Notes under the pieces: model-generated
What the model saw: only the letters and a program-made list of their open reading frames with translations
Databases searched by the model: none
Told to the model about the DNA's origin: nothing
NCBI GenBank assembly: GCA_003170035.1
Contig: PMZX01000176.1
Span: 1,328-15,480, forward strand
Length of the DNA: 14,153 bases
Reading direction: 5' to 3'
Source: Myxococcales bacterium
Lineage (GTDB): Bacteria; Myxococcota_A; Polyangia; Fen-1088
Translations under genes and position numbers: made by a program
In this document: positions 1 to 6,343 of the stretch, in pieces
Layout of the letters: each line of letters starts with the position of its first letter
Position numbering within the stretch: the stretch's first letter is position 1

Positions 1-923
1 TCCAGTCGAAGCAGCGGCAGGTGCCACTGCGACGCCACCGCCTTGGCAGTCAGGCTCTTGCCACAGCCCTGCACACCGAGCAGCAGCAGGCCCTTGGGGG
101 CAGGCAGCCCGAACTGGCGCGCGCGCTCGGTGAAGGCGGCGGTGCGCTGATCCAGCCAGGCCTTGAGATTCTGCAGGCCGCCGATGCTCGCGAAGCTCTC
201 GGCGGTTGCGTAGTACTCGAGCAGCCCGCTCTTGCGGATGAGTTGGCGCTTTTCCGCGAGCACGAGCTGTATGTCCGTGGCGTCCAGGCGCTGGTCCTTG
301 GCGATGGCCTTGGCAAAGGCGTTCTCGGCCTCGGACAGGGTCAGGCCCAAGGCGGCCTTGAGCAAGGGCTCGACTTCCTCGTTGCGCAGATCGATGACCG
401 CCTTCTTGCCCTCGCGCACCACCGCCACGATCTCGCGCAGCAACTTGAGCAGGTCCTCGATGGCCGGCAGCGGCACGTCCAGCACCGAGATTTCCTTTTC
501 CAGTTCGGCCGGGATGGCGAGCACCGGCGAGACCAGCATCATGGTGGTGAACGTGGTCTTCAGGCTGTGGGCCAGCTCGCGCAAGCGCCGGATCACGGCC
601 GCATCGTTGAGAAAGGGGTGAAAGTCCTTGAACACGACCAGTGCTGGCTCGGCCAGCTTCTCCACCGCGGCCAGGGCCGCGCCCGGATCCGTCGGCCCGG
701 CGGCCTTGGCTGCAGGCCGTCCGTTCTCCATGCGGCACAGGCCCTGGGTGACGGACCAGGTGTAAAGCGCCTTGCCGTGCGATTCCGCCAGGGTGGCGAG
801 GAGCGCGTCGACGCGTTGCTCTTCCCAAGTCACAAGGTAGATGAGCGGGTAGCGAGCTCGGATGAGGAGGTCCAGCTCATCGACGAAACCGGACAGGGAA
901 GGGCTGGTGGGTGAATCGGGCAA
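1..923 (-). CDS. Ycf46-like AAA+ ATPase (N-terminal part; gene continues past the left window edge)
   Basis: About 307 residues are present, read right to left. The N-terminus (LDLLIRARYPLIYLVTWEE) and the roughly 260-residue region ahead of the ATPase core match my knowledge of the Ycf46 family of cyanobacteria, plastids and some proteobacteria. Walker A, GVQGCGKS, lies at about residues 283-290 with K289 as the phosphate-binding lysine. Walker B, the sensors and the arginine finger lie off the window. The start is the TTG at 923, the only usual start codon (ATG, GTG or TTG) between the in-frame stop at 930-932 and the conserved N-terminus; CTG codons exist downstream. It has no good Shine-Dalgarno, only a weak GACGGGAC stretch. 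The protein is soluble, with no signal peptide. Its biochemical role is unknown; a link to regulation of photosynthesis or CO2 use is reported for cyanobacterial homologues. It is transcribed divergently from the chemosensory operon and need not be related to it. Confidence 0.85.
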   Translation of the reverse strand, partial: MPDSPTSPSLSGFVDELDLLIRARYPLIYLVTWEEQRVDALLATLAESHGKALYTWSVTQGLCRMENGRPAAKAAGPTDPGAALAAVEKLAEPALVVFKDFHPFLNDAAVIRRLRELAHSLKTTFTTMMLVSPVLAIPAELEKEISVLDVPLPAIEDLLKLLREIVAVVREGKKAVIDLRNEEVEPLLKAALGLTLSEAENAFAKAIAKDQRLDATDIQLVLAEKRQLIRKSGLLEYYATAESFASIGGLQNLKAWLDQRTAAFTERARQFGLPAPKGLLLLGVQGCGKSLTAKAVASQWHLPLLRL

Positions 924-931
924 GTCCCGTC

Positions 932-937
932 ATTATG
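932..937 (-). promoter_or_regulatory. Possible -10 element (CATAAT) for the AAA+ ATPase gene
   Basis: On the minus strand CATAAT matches the sigma70 -10 consensus at five of six positions in an otherwise GC-rich sequence. It sits only eight bases upstream of the TTG start, so transcription would begin about two bases before the start codon and give a nearly leaderless mRNA. No convincing -35 lies 16-18 bases further up. This is a weak candidate and may be chance. Confidence 0.2.
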
Positions 938-1143
938 CTCCGGTCTTGCGGCAGGTAGAAGAAGCCTCTGCCGCAGCAAGCTCGACAATCTGCGCCTATC
1001 GCGTCGGTAACGCGCTTCCCGCGCTCAAGCTCGGCGGCAGAACAGACGAGATTTCCCTTCGAAAGTCGAGGTCTTTGGCCCCGCATGCCGAGCTTACAGG
1101 CCGTCCCCAGCGGACGGGGAGGACGACGCCACCCTGAAAGATG

Positions 1144-1166
1144 GGAGCCCAGCTCCTGGGGGAGGA
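1144..1166 (+). promoter_or_regulatory. Shine-Dalgarno of the first operon gene, with overlapping inverted repeats
   Basis: GGAGGA at 1161-1166 precedes the GTG at 1171 by normal spacing and decides that start over the upstream in-frame ATG at 1141. Just before it, CCCAG (1148-1152) and CTGGG (1156-1160) form a perfect inverted repeat around CTC. The same bases allow two alternatives: GGAGC (1144-1148) with GCTCC (1152-1156), or CTCC (1153-1156) with GGAG of the Shine-Dalgarno (1161-1164). These pairings exclude each other, so the leader could mask or expose the ribosome site. The repeat is visible; a regulatory role is inference. Confidence 0.45.
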
Positions 1167-1170
1167 ATCC

Positions 1171-1560
1171 GTGAACACGGTCAAGAACAGAAAAGTCCTC
1201 ATCGTCGAGGACTCCCGGCTCATCCACAAGATGTACGAGGTCATGCTACGGCCTATCACCTTGGTGTCCGCCTTCGATGGGCGCGATGGGCTGGACAAGC
1301 TCAGCCAGAGCCCGGACGTGGACTTCATCATCCTGGACATCAACATGCCGAGAATGACCGGGCTGGAGTTCCTGGCCCAGCTCAAGGCCACCCCGGCCCT
1401 GGCCCAGATCCCCGTGATCATCGTCTCGACCGAGGGCAAGGAAGAGGACGTTGCGCGCGGCCTGCAGAACGGCGCCGCGGCCTACCTGAGAAAACCGTTC
1501 CAGCGCGAGGACCTCCTCAAGGTCGTCAACCGCATCGAGTCCAAGCAGCCAGCAGCATGA
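1171..1560 (+). CDS. CheY-type single-domain response regulator
   Basis: A 129-residue receiver and nothing else, the usual size for CheY, PilG or PilH. All phosphorylation residues are present: acidic pair E13/D14, phospho-acceptor D56 in IILDINMPRM, switch serine S86 after the fourth strand, aromatic switch Y105 and K108 followed by P109. It should therefore accept phosphate from the CheA encoded downstream and act as the diffusible output or a phosphate sink. The GTG start is chosen because GGAGGA lies five to ten bases upstream and the protein then begins just before the first receiver strand (KVLIVEDS). An ATG at 1141 would add ten residues unlike the family and has no ribosome site. It heads the operon, and its stop overlaps the next start (ATGA at 1557-1560). 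With no REC domain on CheA, this is the only intact stand-alone receiver here. Whether it is closer to CheY, PilG or PilH cannot be settled by eye. Confidence 0.93.
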   Translation: MNTVKNRKVLIVEDSRLIHKMYEVMLRPITLVSAFDGRDGLDKLSQSPDVDFIILDINMPRMTGLEFLAQLKATPALAQIPVIIVSTEGKEEDVARGLQNGAAAYLRKPFQREDLLKVVNRIESKQPAA

Positions 1561-2330
1561 GCGACGGCACCAACATGACCGATCCGTCCCCGCTTGCGGA
1601 CCCGCCCGCGGGTGGGGATCTACTAGCCCGCGGGGAGCGAGACGCAATGGCCACCTTGCGGAGGGCGCAGCAGCTGGTTCGCGATGCGCAGGTGGCCATC
1701 GAGGAGGCGAGCCGCGTGGTGGGCGAGAGCGCAGGGCCGGCAAGCGAGGCGCGTCTGGTCGCCGCCGAAGCCGAACGCGAGGAACTGACCAATCGCTTAG
1801 CCGAGGTGGAGCACCAGGTGGGTCGCCTGATGACCTTGTACGTGGCCACCTACCAGCTTCATGCTACGCTCGACCCGGTCGAGGTGCAGTCGACCATCGC
1901 CGAGATCGCTCTCAACCTGGTCGGCGCCGAGCAATTCGTCCTGTTGCTGGTCGACGACGAGGATCAGGGCTACGAGGTGCGCCTAATCCACGGCGAGCCT
2001 GACACGCCCTGGGTATTGTCCCAGCGCTACACGGGTGGCGACTTCCTGGTGGATTCGGCGCTGGCCGACGGCGGGCTGCGCTTCGGGCCCACCGAGCAAT
2101 CGCCGGCCTTGGCAGTGGTGCCCCTGCGCGTGCAGGACGTGACGGTCGGGGCGCTGGTCATCTTCAAGCTGCTGGCGCACAAGCCGGCCTTCGTGAAGGA
2201 AGACCACGACCTGCTCGACCTCCTGGGAGCCCACGCGGCGTCCGCGATTTTTGCCTCCCGGGTGTACTCCAAGACGGCGCGCAAGCTGCGCACCCTCGAA
2301 AGCCTGATCCGCTTGGTCAATAAGGGATGA
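1557..2330 (+). CDS. Coiled-coil/GAF-domain protein, accessory to the chemosensory operon
   Basis: A 257-residue soluble protein. After a Pro/Gly-rich N-terminus, residues about 25-100 are Ala/Glu/Arg-rich with heptad character (RRAQQLVRDAQVAIEEASRV and then AEREELTNRLAEVEHQV), as expected of a coiled coil. Residues about 100-240 look like a GAF domain: a DPVEVQSTIAEIALNLVGAE helix, strands QFVLLLVDDE and ALAVVPLRVQD, VGALVIFKLL, and a closing helix HDLLDLLGAHAASAIFASRV. There is no catalytic output domain and no signal peptide, so it is probably a cytosolic ligand-binding or dimerisation module. It overlaps the CheY gene by ATGA with no Shine-Dalgarno of its own, so its translation should be coupled to CheY and the two products may act together. 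A later in-frame ATG at 1575 is possible. The ligand is unknown. Confidence 0.82.
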   Translation: MSDGTNMTDPSPLADPPAGGDLLARGERDAMATLRRAQQLVRDAQVAIEEASRVVGESAGPASEARLVAAEAEREELTNRLAEVEHQVGRLMTLYVATYQLHATLDPVEVQSTIAEIALNLVGAEQFVLLLVDDEDQGYEVRLIHGEPDTPWVLSQRYTGGDFLVDSALADGGLRFGPTEQSPALAVVPLRVQDVTVGALVIFKLLAHKPAFVKEDHDLLDLLGAHAASAIFASRVYSKTARKLRTLESLIRLVNKG

Positions 2331-2369
2331 CGTGACCGCGACGACCTGTCATAGCCGGTGGTGCCGCGC

Positions 2370-3983
2370 ATGAGCTTCCAGGGCCGCGTCGAAGACGTCG
2401 CCATCGCGGATGTGATGCAGCTCATCCGTCTGGGGGGACATTCGGGCACCTTGTCGCTTCATTCCGGCGAAGAGGAGGCGCTCATCGGGTTCGAACGCGG
2501 CCGTCTGGTCAGCGCCTGGAGCCCGCGCAGGTTGCGCCTGGGCGAGATGCTGGTTCAGGCCGGTGCCATCGACGAGGCTGCTTTGCAGCGGGCGCTGGAG
2601 GCGCAGGAGACGGAACGGCCCCGGCGTACCATCGGACAGATTCTGGTCCGTCAAGGGGCGACCACGCCCGAGGTCATCCGGCAGGTGGTCGGGCAAGAGA
2701 TCGAACGCATAGTCAAGGAGGTGCTGGGCTGGTCCTCGGGCACCTTCGATTTCGCGCTCGACGACTTGACGCCGATGGTGGAGGTCTCGCGTTTCTCCGG
2801 GGCACCCAAGGTCGACCTCGACACGCAGCAGGTGCTTCTGGAAGCCCTGCAAACCATGGCGGAGGAGTCCACCCGCGCCGCCTACCAGGTGCCGACCCCG
2901 ATCGAGGTTCTGCCGGAAGGCTCAGGGCCGGTCGAGGAGTTCGTGCAGGTGCTGACCAAGGGCCGTAAGCAACCCGAGGGCGAAGCGATGGCGGTGCCCC
3001 AATCCGTCGCCGAAGACTCCGCGCTTACCACCAAGCACGAGGTGCCTGATCGTCCGCGCTTTCAACTGGTATCTCCCGACGCAGAGCTGTTGGCGCAGAT
3101 CAATCACATCCTGGCCCCAACCGGGGACCGCATGTCAGCGGTGGCTTTGCGCGACGCCGGGGCCTCGCTGCTGGGCGAGGCCCCGCCCATCGTGGTGGTG
3201 GACCTCCGCTACCAGGCGCAGGCGGTGGAAACGCTCACCGCGCTCTGCCGGTCGCGACCACGGGCCTCGGTGGTTGCGCTCTTCGTGGGGCGTGCGCCCT
3301 TGCGCGATCTGTACCAGGCGGGCGTGCAGTCCATCACCTCGGCAGGGCCCGAGACAGTGGCTGCCTGCGTGCGCAGCGTGGCGCGCCAGCGCAAGTATCT
3401 GTCCAACGAAAACGCCATCGCCGAGGGTGTGCGCGCGAGCTTCGCGCGCCTGCGGCGGATCATCGCGGATCTGCGCTCGGGGCTTCTCGCCACCTCTGTC
3501 TCGCTCAATCTGCTTAACGTGGTGGCCGAGTCGCTCGACCGCGGCGTGCTGCTGGTACCTGACCGCGATCAACTGGTGGCCCTGGGTGCTTTTGGTCAGA
3601 CCGCGCTGGGCGAGGAGCTGGTAGCAAAGACGCAAAACCTGGCCTTCCCGGTGGGCGAAGCCGGCGTCTTTCATGAGTGCCTGAAGGACAGTCAGACGCG
3701 CCGGGCGAGCTACGACAGCGCCGGGTTTCCCCAGGCTTTCCGCGACGTGGTCGACCGTCCTGCGTCGGGCGAGATTGCGGTCTTGCCGGTGCCCGGCAGC
3801 GAGCGCGTGATCACTGTCATCTACCTGGACAACGGCTCGCGCGATCGGCCGGTGGGCGACATCGAGGTCTTCGAGCTGGCCGCTTTCCAGCTCGGGCTGG
3901 CGCTGGAAAATGAATTCCTGCGGCGCTCGGGCCCTGAGCACGGGACAGGCGGACCTCTCCTCAAGATGCGCAAGATGGGATAG
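2370..3983 (+). CDS. PATAN (DUF4388)-degenerate receiver-GAF protein
   Basis: 537 residues in three parts. Residues 1 to about 135 form a PATAN/DUF4388 domain: the start MSFQGRVEDVAIADVMQLI is the typical opening, followed by GTLSLHSG and two LGEMLVQAGAIDEAAL / IGQILVRQGATTPEVI repeats, ending in SGTFDF. An acidic linker follows. Residues about 228-345 look like a degenerate receiver: the strand PIVVVDLRY places D278 at the phospho-acceptor position, but the acidic pair is reduced (LVSPDAE), the switch Thr/Ser is not evident and the conserved lysine is missing. Residues about 370-530 look GAF-like (LNVVAESLDRGVLLV, then VFELAAFQLGLALENEF). The start is ATG 2370; two in-frame GTGs upstream (2358, 2361) would only add MVPR-like residues before the conserved opening. 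Thirty-nine bases separate it from the GAF gene. PATAN proteins of cyanobacteria act in type IV pilus phototaxis, which suggests an output or localisation role here. The GAF and receiver assignments rest on pattern only. Confidence 0.85.
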   Translation: MSFQGRVEDVAIADVMQLIRLGGHSGTLSLHSGEEEALIGFERGRLVSAWSPRRLRLGEMLVQAGAIDEAALQRALEAQETERPRRTIGQILVRQGATTPEVIRQVVGQEIERIVKEVLGWSSGTFDFALDDLTPMVEVSRFSGAPKVDLDTQQVLLEALQTMAEESTRAAYQVPTPIEVLPEGSGPVEEFVQVLTKGRKQPEGEAMAVPQSVAEDSALTTKHEVPDRPRFQLVSPDAELLAQINHILAPTGDRMSAVALRDAGASLLGEAPPIVVVDLRYQAQAVETLTALCRSRPRASVVALFVGRAPLRDLYQAGVQSITSAGPETVAACVRSVARQRKYLSNENAIAEGVRASFARLRRIIADLRSGLLATSVSLNLLNVVAESLDRGVLLVPDRDQLVALGAFGQTALGEELVAKTQNLAFPVGEAGVFHECLKDSQTRRASYDSAGFPQAFRDVVDRPASGEIAVLPVPGSERVITVIYLDNGSRDRPVGDIEVFELAAFQLGLALENEFLRRSGPEHGTGGPLLKMRKMG

Positions 3984-3987
3984 CGCC

Positions 3988-5751
3988 GTGGAGGAGCTGT
4001 TCGCATCCCTTATCAAGGATTTCGTCGAGGAGACAAGCCCGCTGGCACGCGAGGTGGCGAATCTGGTCTTGCGGCTGGAAGAGGCGCACGCCAACGGTGA
4101 GGACGACAAACAGTTGCTGCGCGCGATGAAGAGCGCGCTGCACACCACCAAGGGCAATGCGGCCATGATGGGCCTGCCGGCCATCGAGTCCCTCGCTCAC
4201 GCGCTGGAAGATTTCTGTTTGCTGGTCGGTCGACATCCCGAGGCGCCGACGCAGGTGCTGGTGGATGGAACCGATCTGCTCATCCGGTCCATCGAGGCTG
4301 CTTTGCAGGGCGAGCCAGACCGCACCCCGATCGACGCGTTCATCGAGCGCGTGGTGCGGGCGATCGAGGCCGCGGGCCAGGCGGCCGATGCGCGCTCGCC
4401 GTCAGTACAGCCACGCGCGCAGGCGCCGGCACAGCCGGCCCAGCCCGGCGCTGAGGGCCAGCGGGAGGAAAAGCCCACGGCAGCGAGCGCCACCGCCGAC
4501 CAGGATGGTGAGGGCGGCGCGGTTCGCATTGCCGACGACGAAGTGGACGGGCTGCTCGATCTGACGGCAGAAGCCATCATCAGTCACGCCGAGCTGGTGC
4601 GCTTCGCCGGCCGGCTGGCGCGCGGGCACGTCCAGCGCAGCGACACGGCCTTGCTTGAGCAGGTGTTGTCGAGGTTGGGTCGAGCTGCTTTCGAGATGCG
4701 CCACGACCTTCTGCGCGTGCGCCTGGCACCCATCTCGACCATGTTCCGGCGCTACACCCGCTATGTGCGCGACCTGGCGCGCGAGCGCGGGCAGGCCATC
4801 CAGCTCATCATCGAGGGAGGTGAGACGGCTGTCGATCGAGCCATCATCAGCCGCCTGCACGAGCCCGTGGTGCACATGGTACGCAACGCGGTCGCGCATG
4901 GGATCGAGAGCACGGCGGAACGGGCTGCCGCGGGCAAGCCGGCGCGCGCCCAGATCCTGCTGGGTGCGCGCTTGGTGGACGGACGTGCGCGCATCGTGGT
5001 GGCGGATGATGGGCGGGGCCTGGACATGGCCGCGATCGCGACCAAGGCCCGCGCCATGGGCTTCGATCCCGAGCACATGCCGGAAGCCGAGTTGCGGCGC
5101 CTCATCTTTCAGCCCGGCTTTTCCACCGCCCAAGAGGTCTCCACCCTCGCCGGCCGGGGCGTGGGGTTGGAGGTGGTGGCCAACGTGATCCAGAGCCTGG
5201 GCGGCCGCATCGATGTGCGCAGTGTGGCCGGCGAGGGGACGGTCTTCCTGATCGACTTGCCAGTGACCGCGTCGCTGGTCAAGGCCCTGATCTTCGGCGT
5301 GGACAGCGAGACGTTCGCGCTGCCGGCCAGCTTCGTGGTCGACAGCATCGAGGTGCGGGAGGAGTCGATGTACGAGATCAACCGCGTGTTGCTCTGTCCC
5401 TGGCGCGGCGATTTCCTGCGTGCGGTCGACGCCGGACGTTTGTTGGGCTGCGCCGGGTTGGCGCAACAGTGGACGCGCCCCTATGGCATCGTCGTCGAGG
5501 CGGCCGCCCAGCGCTGCGCCCTACTGGTCGACTGGCTGGTGGGCGTGCAGGAGATCGTGACGAGGCCTCTGGACGAACCCCTGTGCGGCTCGCGCGTGCT
5601 GTCGGGTCTGACCATCCTGGGTCAGGGGCGGGTGGTGCCCATCCTCGACTGCGGGGAGGTGTTGAAGCGCGCGGCGGGGCCGGTCGCAACAGCCACGCCC
5701 AGCGTTCCGTCCGACAAAGCGGCGCACAGGAGTTCCAGCCATGTCATCTGA
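3988..5751 (+). CDS. cheA: CheA-type histidine kinase with one Hpt, no recognisable P2 and no receiver
   Basis: 587 residues from the GTG at 3988. The Hpt domain (about 1-110) carries phospho-acceptor H52 in ALHTTKGNAAMMGL. A Pro/Ala/Gln-rich linker (about 133-175) stands where a P2 domain would be. The dimerisation domain begins at DEVDGLLDLTAEAI. The ATPase domain shows the N box HEPVVHMVRNAVAHGIE (about 295), G1 DDGRGLD (about 340), F box LIFQPGFST (about 374) and G2 GRGVGLEVV (about 389). A CheW-like P5 domain fills about 428-567. There is no C-terminal receiver, unlike PilL/ChpA or FrzE, and only one Hpt. GTG 3988 is preferred because it lies four bases past the previous stop and starts directly at the Hpt helix (MEELFASLIKDFVEE). 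The ATG at 3910 would add 26 residues encoded inside the upstream gene. The expected role is autophosphorylation at the MCP array and phosphotransfer to CheY and CheB. Confidence 0.94.
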   Translation: MEELFASLIKDFVEETSPLAREVANLVLRLEEAHANGEDDKQLLRAMKSALHTTKGNAAMMGLPAIESLAHALEDFCLLVGRHPEAPTQVLVDGTDLLIRSIEAALQGEPDRTPIDAFIERVVRAIEAAGQAADARSPSVQPRAQAPAQPAQPGAEGQREEKPTAASATADQDGEGGAVRIADDEVDGLLDLTAEAIISHAELVRFAGRLARGHVQRSDTALLEQVLSRLGRAAFEMRHDLLRVRLAPISTMFRRYTRYVRDLARERGQAIQLIIEGGETAVDRAIISRLHEPVVHMVRNAVAHGIESTAERAAAGKPARAQILLGARLVDGRARIVVADDGRGLDMAAIATKARAMGFDPEHMPEAELRRLIFQPGFSTAQEVSTLAGRGVGLEVVANVIQSLGGRIDVRSVAGEGTVFLIDLPVTASLVKALIFGVDSETFALPASFVVDSIEVREESMYEINRVLLCPWRGDFLRAVDAGRLLGCAGLAQQWTRPYGIVVEAAAQRCALLVDWLVGVQEIVTRPLDEPLCGSRVLSGLTILGQGRVVPILDCGEVLKRAAGPVATATPSVPSDKAAHRSSSHVI

Positions 5752-6343
5752 CGAGCGCCCGGACGCGTCCGCCGTTTCTGCGCCGGCTGTCCCTGCATCC
5801 CGGCCGGCGCGCGACAGCCTGCTGGCCTTTGCCGATTCCATTTTGGCCCGCCCCGCCGCGCCTGCTCCTGCGGTCGAAGTGCACCCGTACCTGACCTTCT
5901 TCTTGCGCCACGAAGAGTTCGGCCTTCCCCTGCTGCGCAGTCGCGAGATCGTGCGCGTGGGTGAGATCACGCGCATCCCCGAGGCGCCCCCCCATGTGCG
6001 CGGCGTGCTCAATGTGCGGGGTCGGGTGGTGCCCATCGTCGAGCTTCGCACGCGTCTGGGGCTACAAGCGGCGCCGCTGACACTACGATCACGGGTGATC
6101 ATCGTCGAGGCCCATGGCCGCCTTTTCGGGCTGCTGGTCGATCGTGTGTCACGCATCGCCAAGATTTCCGCGTCGGCGATCAAGCCAGCGCCGGCCCAGG
6201 CACCATCCCCGGGCGCAGACCACGTCACCGGCATCGCCGAGATGGGCGCGGAGCCCATCGTCCTGCTCGACCTCGACAAGGTTCTCCTGCTCAACCCGAC
6301 TGCGCCTTCCCCGACCGGCGCGACTGCGGAGCCGCGCGGATGA
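5741..6343 (+). CDS. cheW: CheW-type coupling protein
   Basis: A 200-residue protein with one CheW domain from about residue 47 (VHPYLTFFLRHEEFGLPLL) onward. Landmarks are the REIVRVGEITRIPEAPPHVRG stretch, the family signature GVLNVRGRVVPIVELRTRLGL, the RVIIVEAHGRLFGLLVDRV strand pair and the closing GAEPIVLLDLDKVLL. It links the MCP tip to the P5 domain of CheA. The first 46 residues are a Pro/Ala-rich extension absent from the roughly 160-residue enteric CheW. ATG 5741 has a good Shine-Dalgarno (AGGAG, 5728-5732) eight bases upstream, inside the end of cheA; the two genes overlap by 11 bases. It is the only CheW in this window besides the CheA P5 domain. Confidence 0.94.
   Translation: MSSDERPDASAVSAPAVPASRPARDSLLAFADSILARPAAPAPAVEVHPYLTFFLRHEEFGLPLLRSREIVRVGEITRIPEAPPHVRGVLNVRGRVVPIVELRTRLGLQAAPLTLRSRVIIVEAHGRLFGLLVDRVSRIAKISASAIKPAPAQAPSPGADHVTGIAEMGAEPIVLLDLDKVLLLNPTAPSPTGATAEPRG

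Noticed and set aside
21..914. Plus-strand open frame (297 codons) opposite the AAA+ gene
   Set aside because: The minus-strand reading gives a clear Walker A and the family N-terminus; the plus-strand reading is a low-complexity Gln/Gly/Leu-rich shadow.
982..1011. Promoter-like boxes in the divergent region (TCGACA; GTCGGTAA resembling a sigma28 -10)
   Set aside because: TCGACA has no acceptable -10 at 17 bases, and the sigma28-like box lacks a TAAA-type -35, so neither is supported.
1075..1092. Possible sigma54 promoter (TGGCCCC...ATGCC)
   Set aside because: The GG and GC pairs are two bases too close for a -24/-12 promoter.
3910..3987. ATG 3910 as the cheA start
   Set aside because: It adds 26 residues encoded inside the upstream gene and unlike an Hpt domain; GTG 3988 begins exactly at the first Hpt helix.
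3135..4184. Minus-strand open frame (349 codons) opposite the PATAN gene and the start of cheA
   Set aside because: It crosses two well-supported genes in antisense, has biased composition and no recognisable domain.
4402..5466. Long minus-strand open frame (354 codons) opposite cheA
   Set aside because: It lies wholly antisense to a gene with unmistakable kinase motifs, its product is His/Gln/Arg-rich with no domain, and such frames are common opposite high-GC genes.
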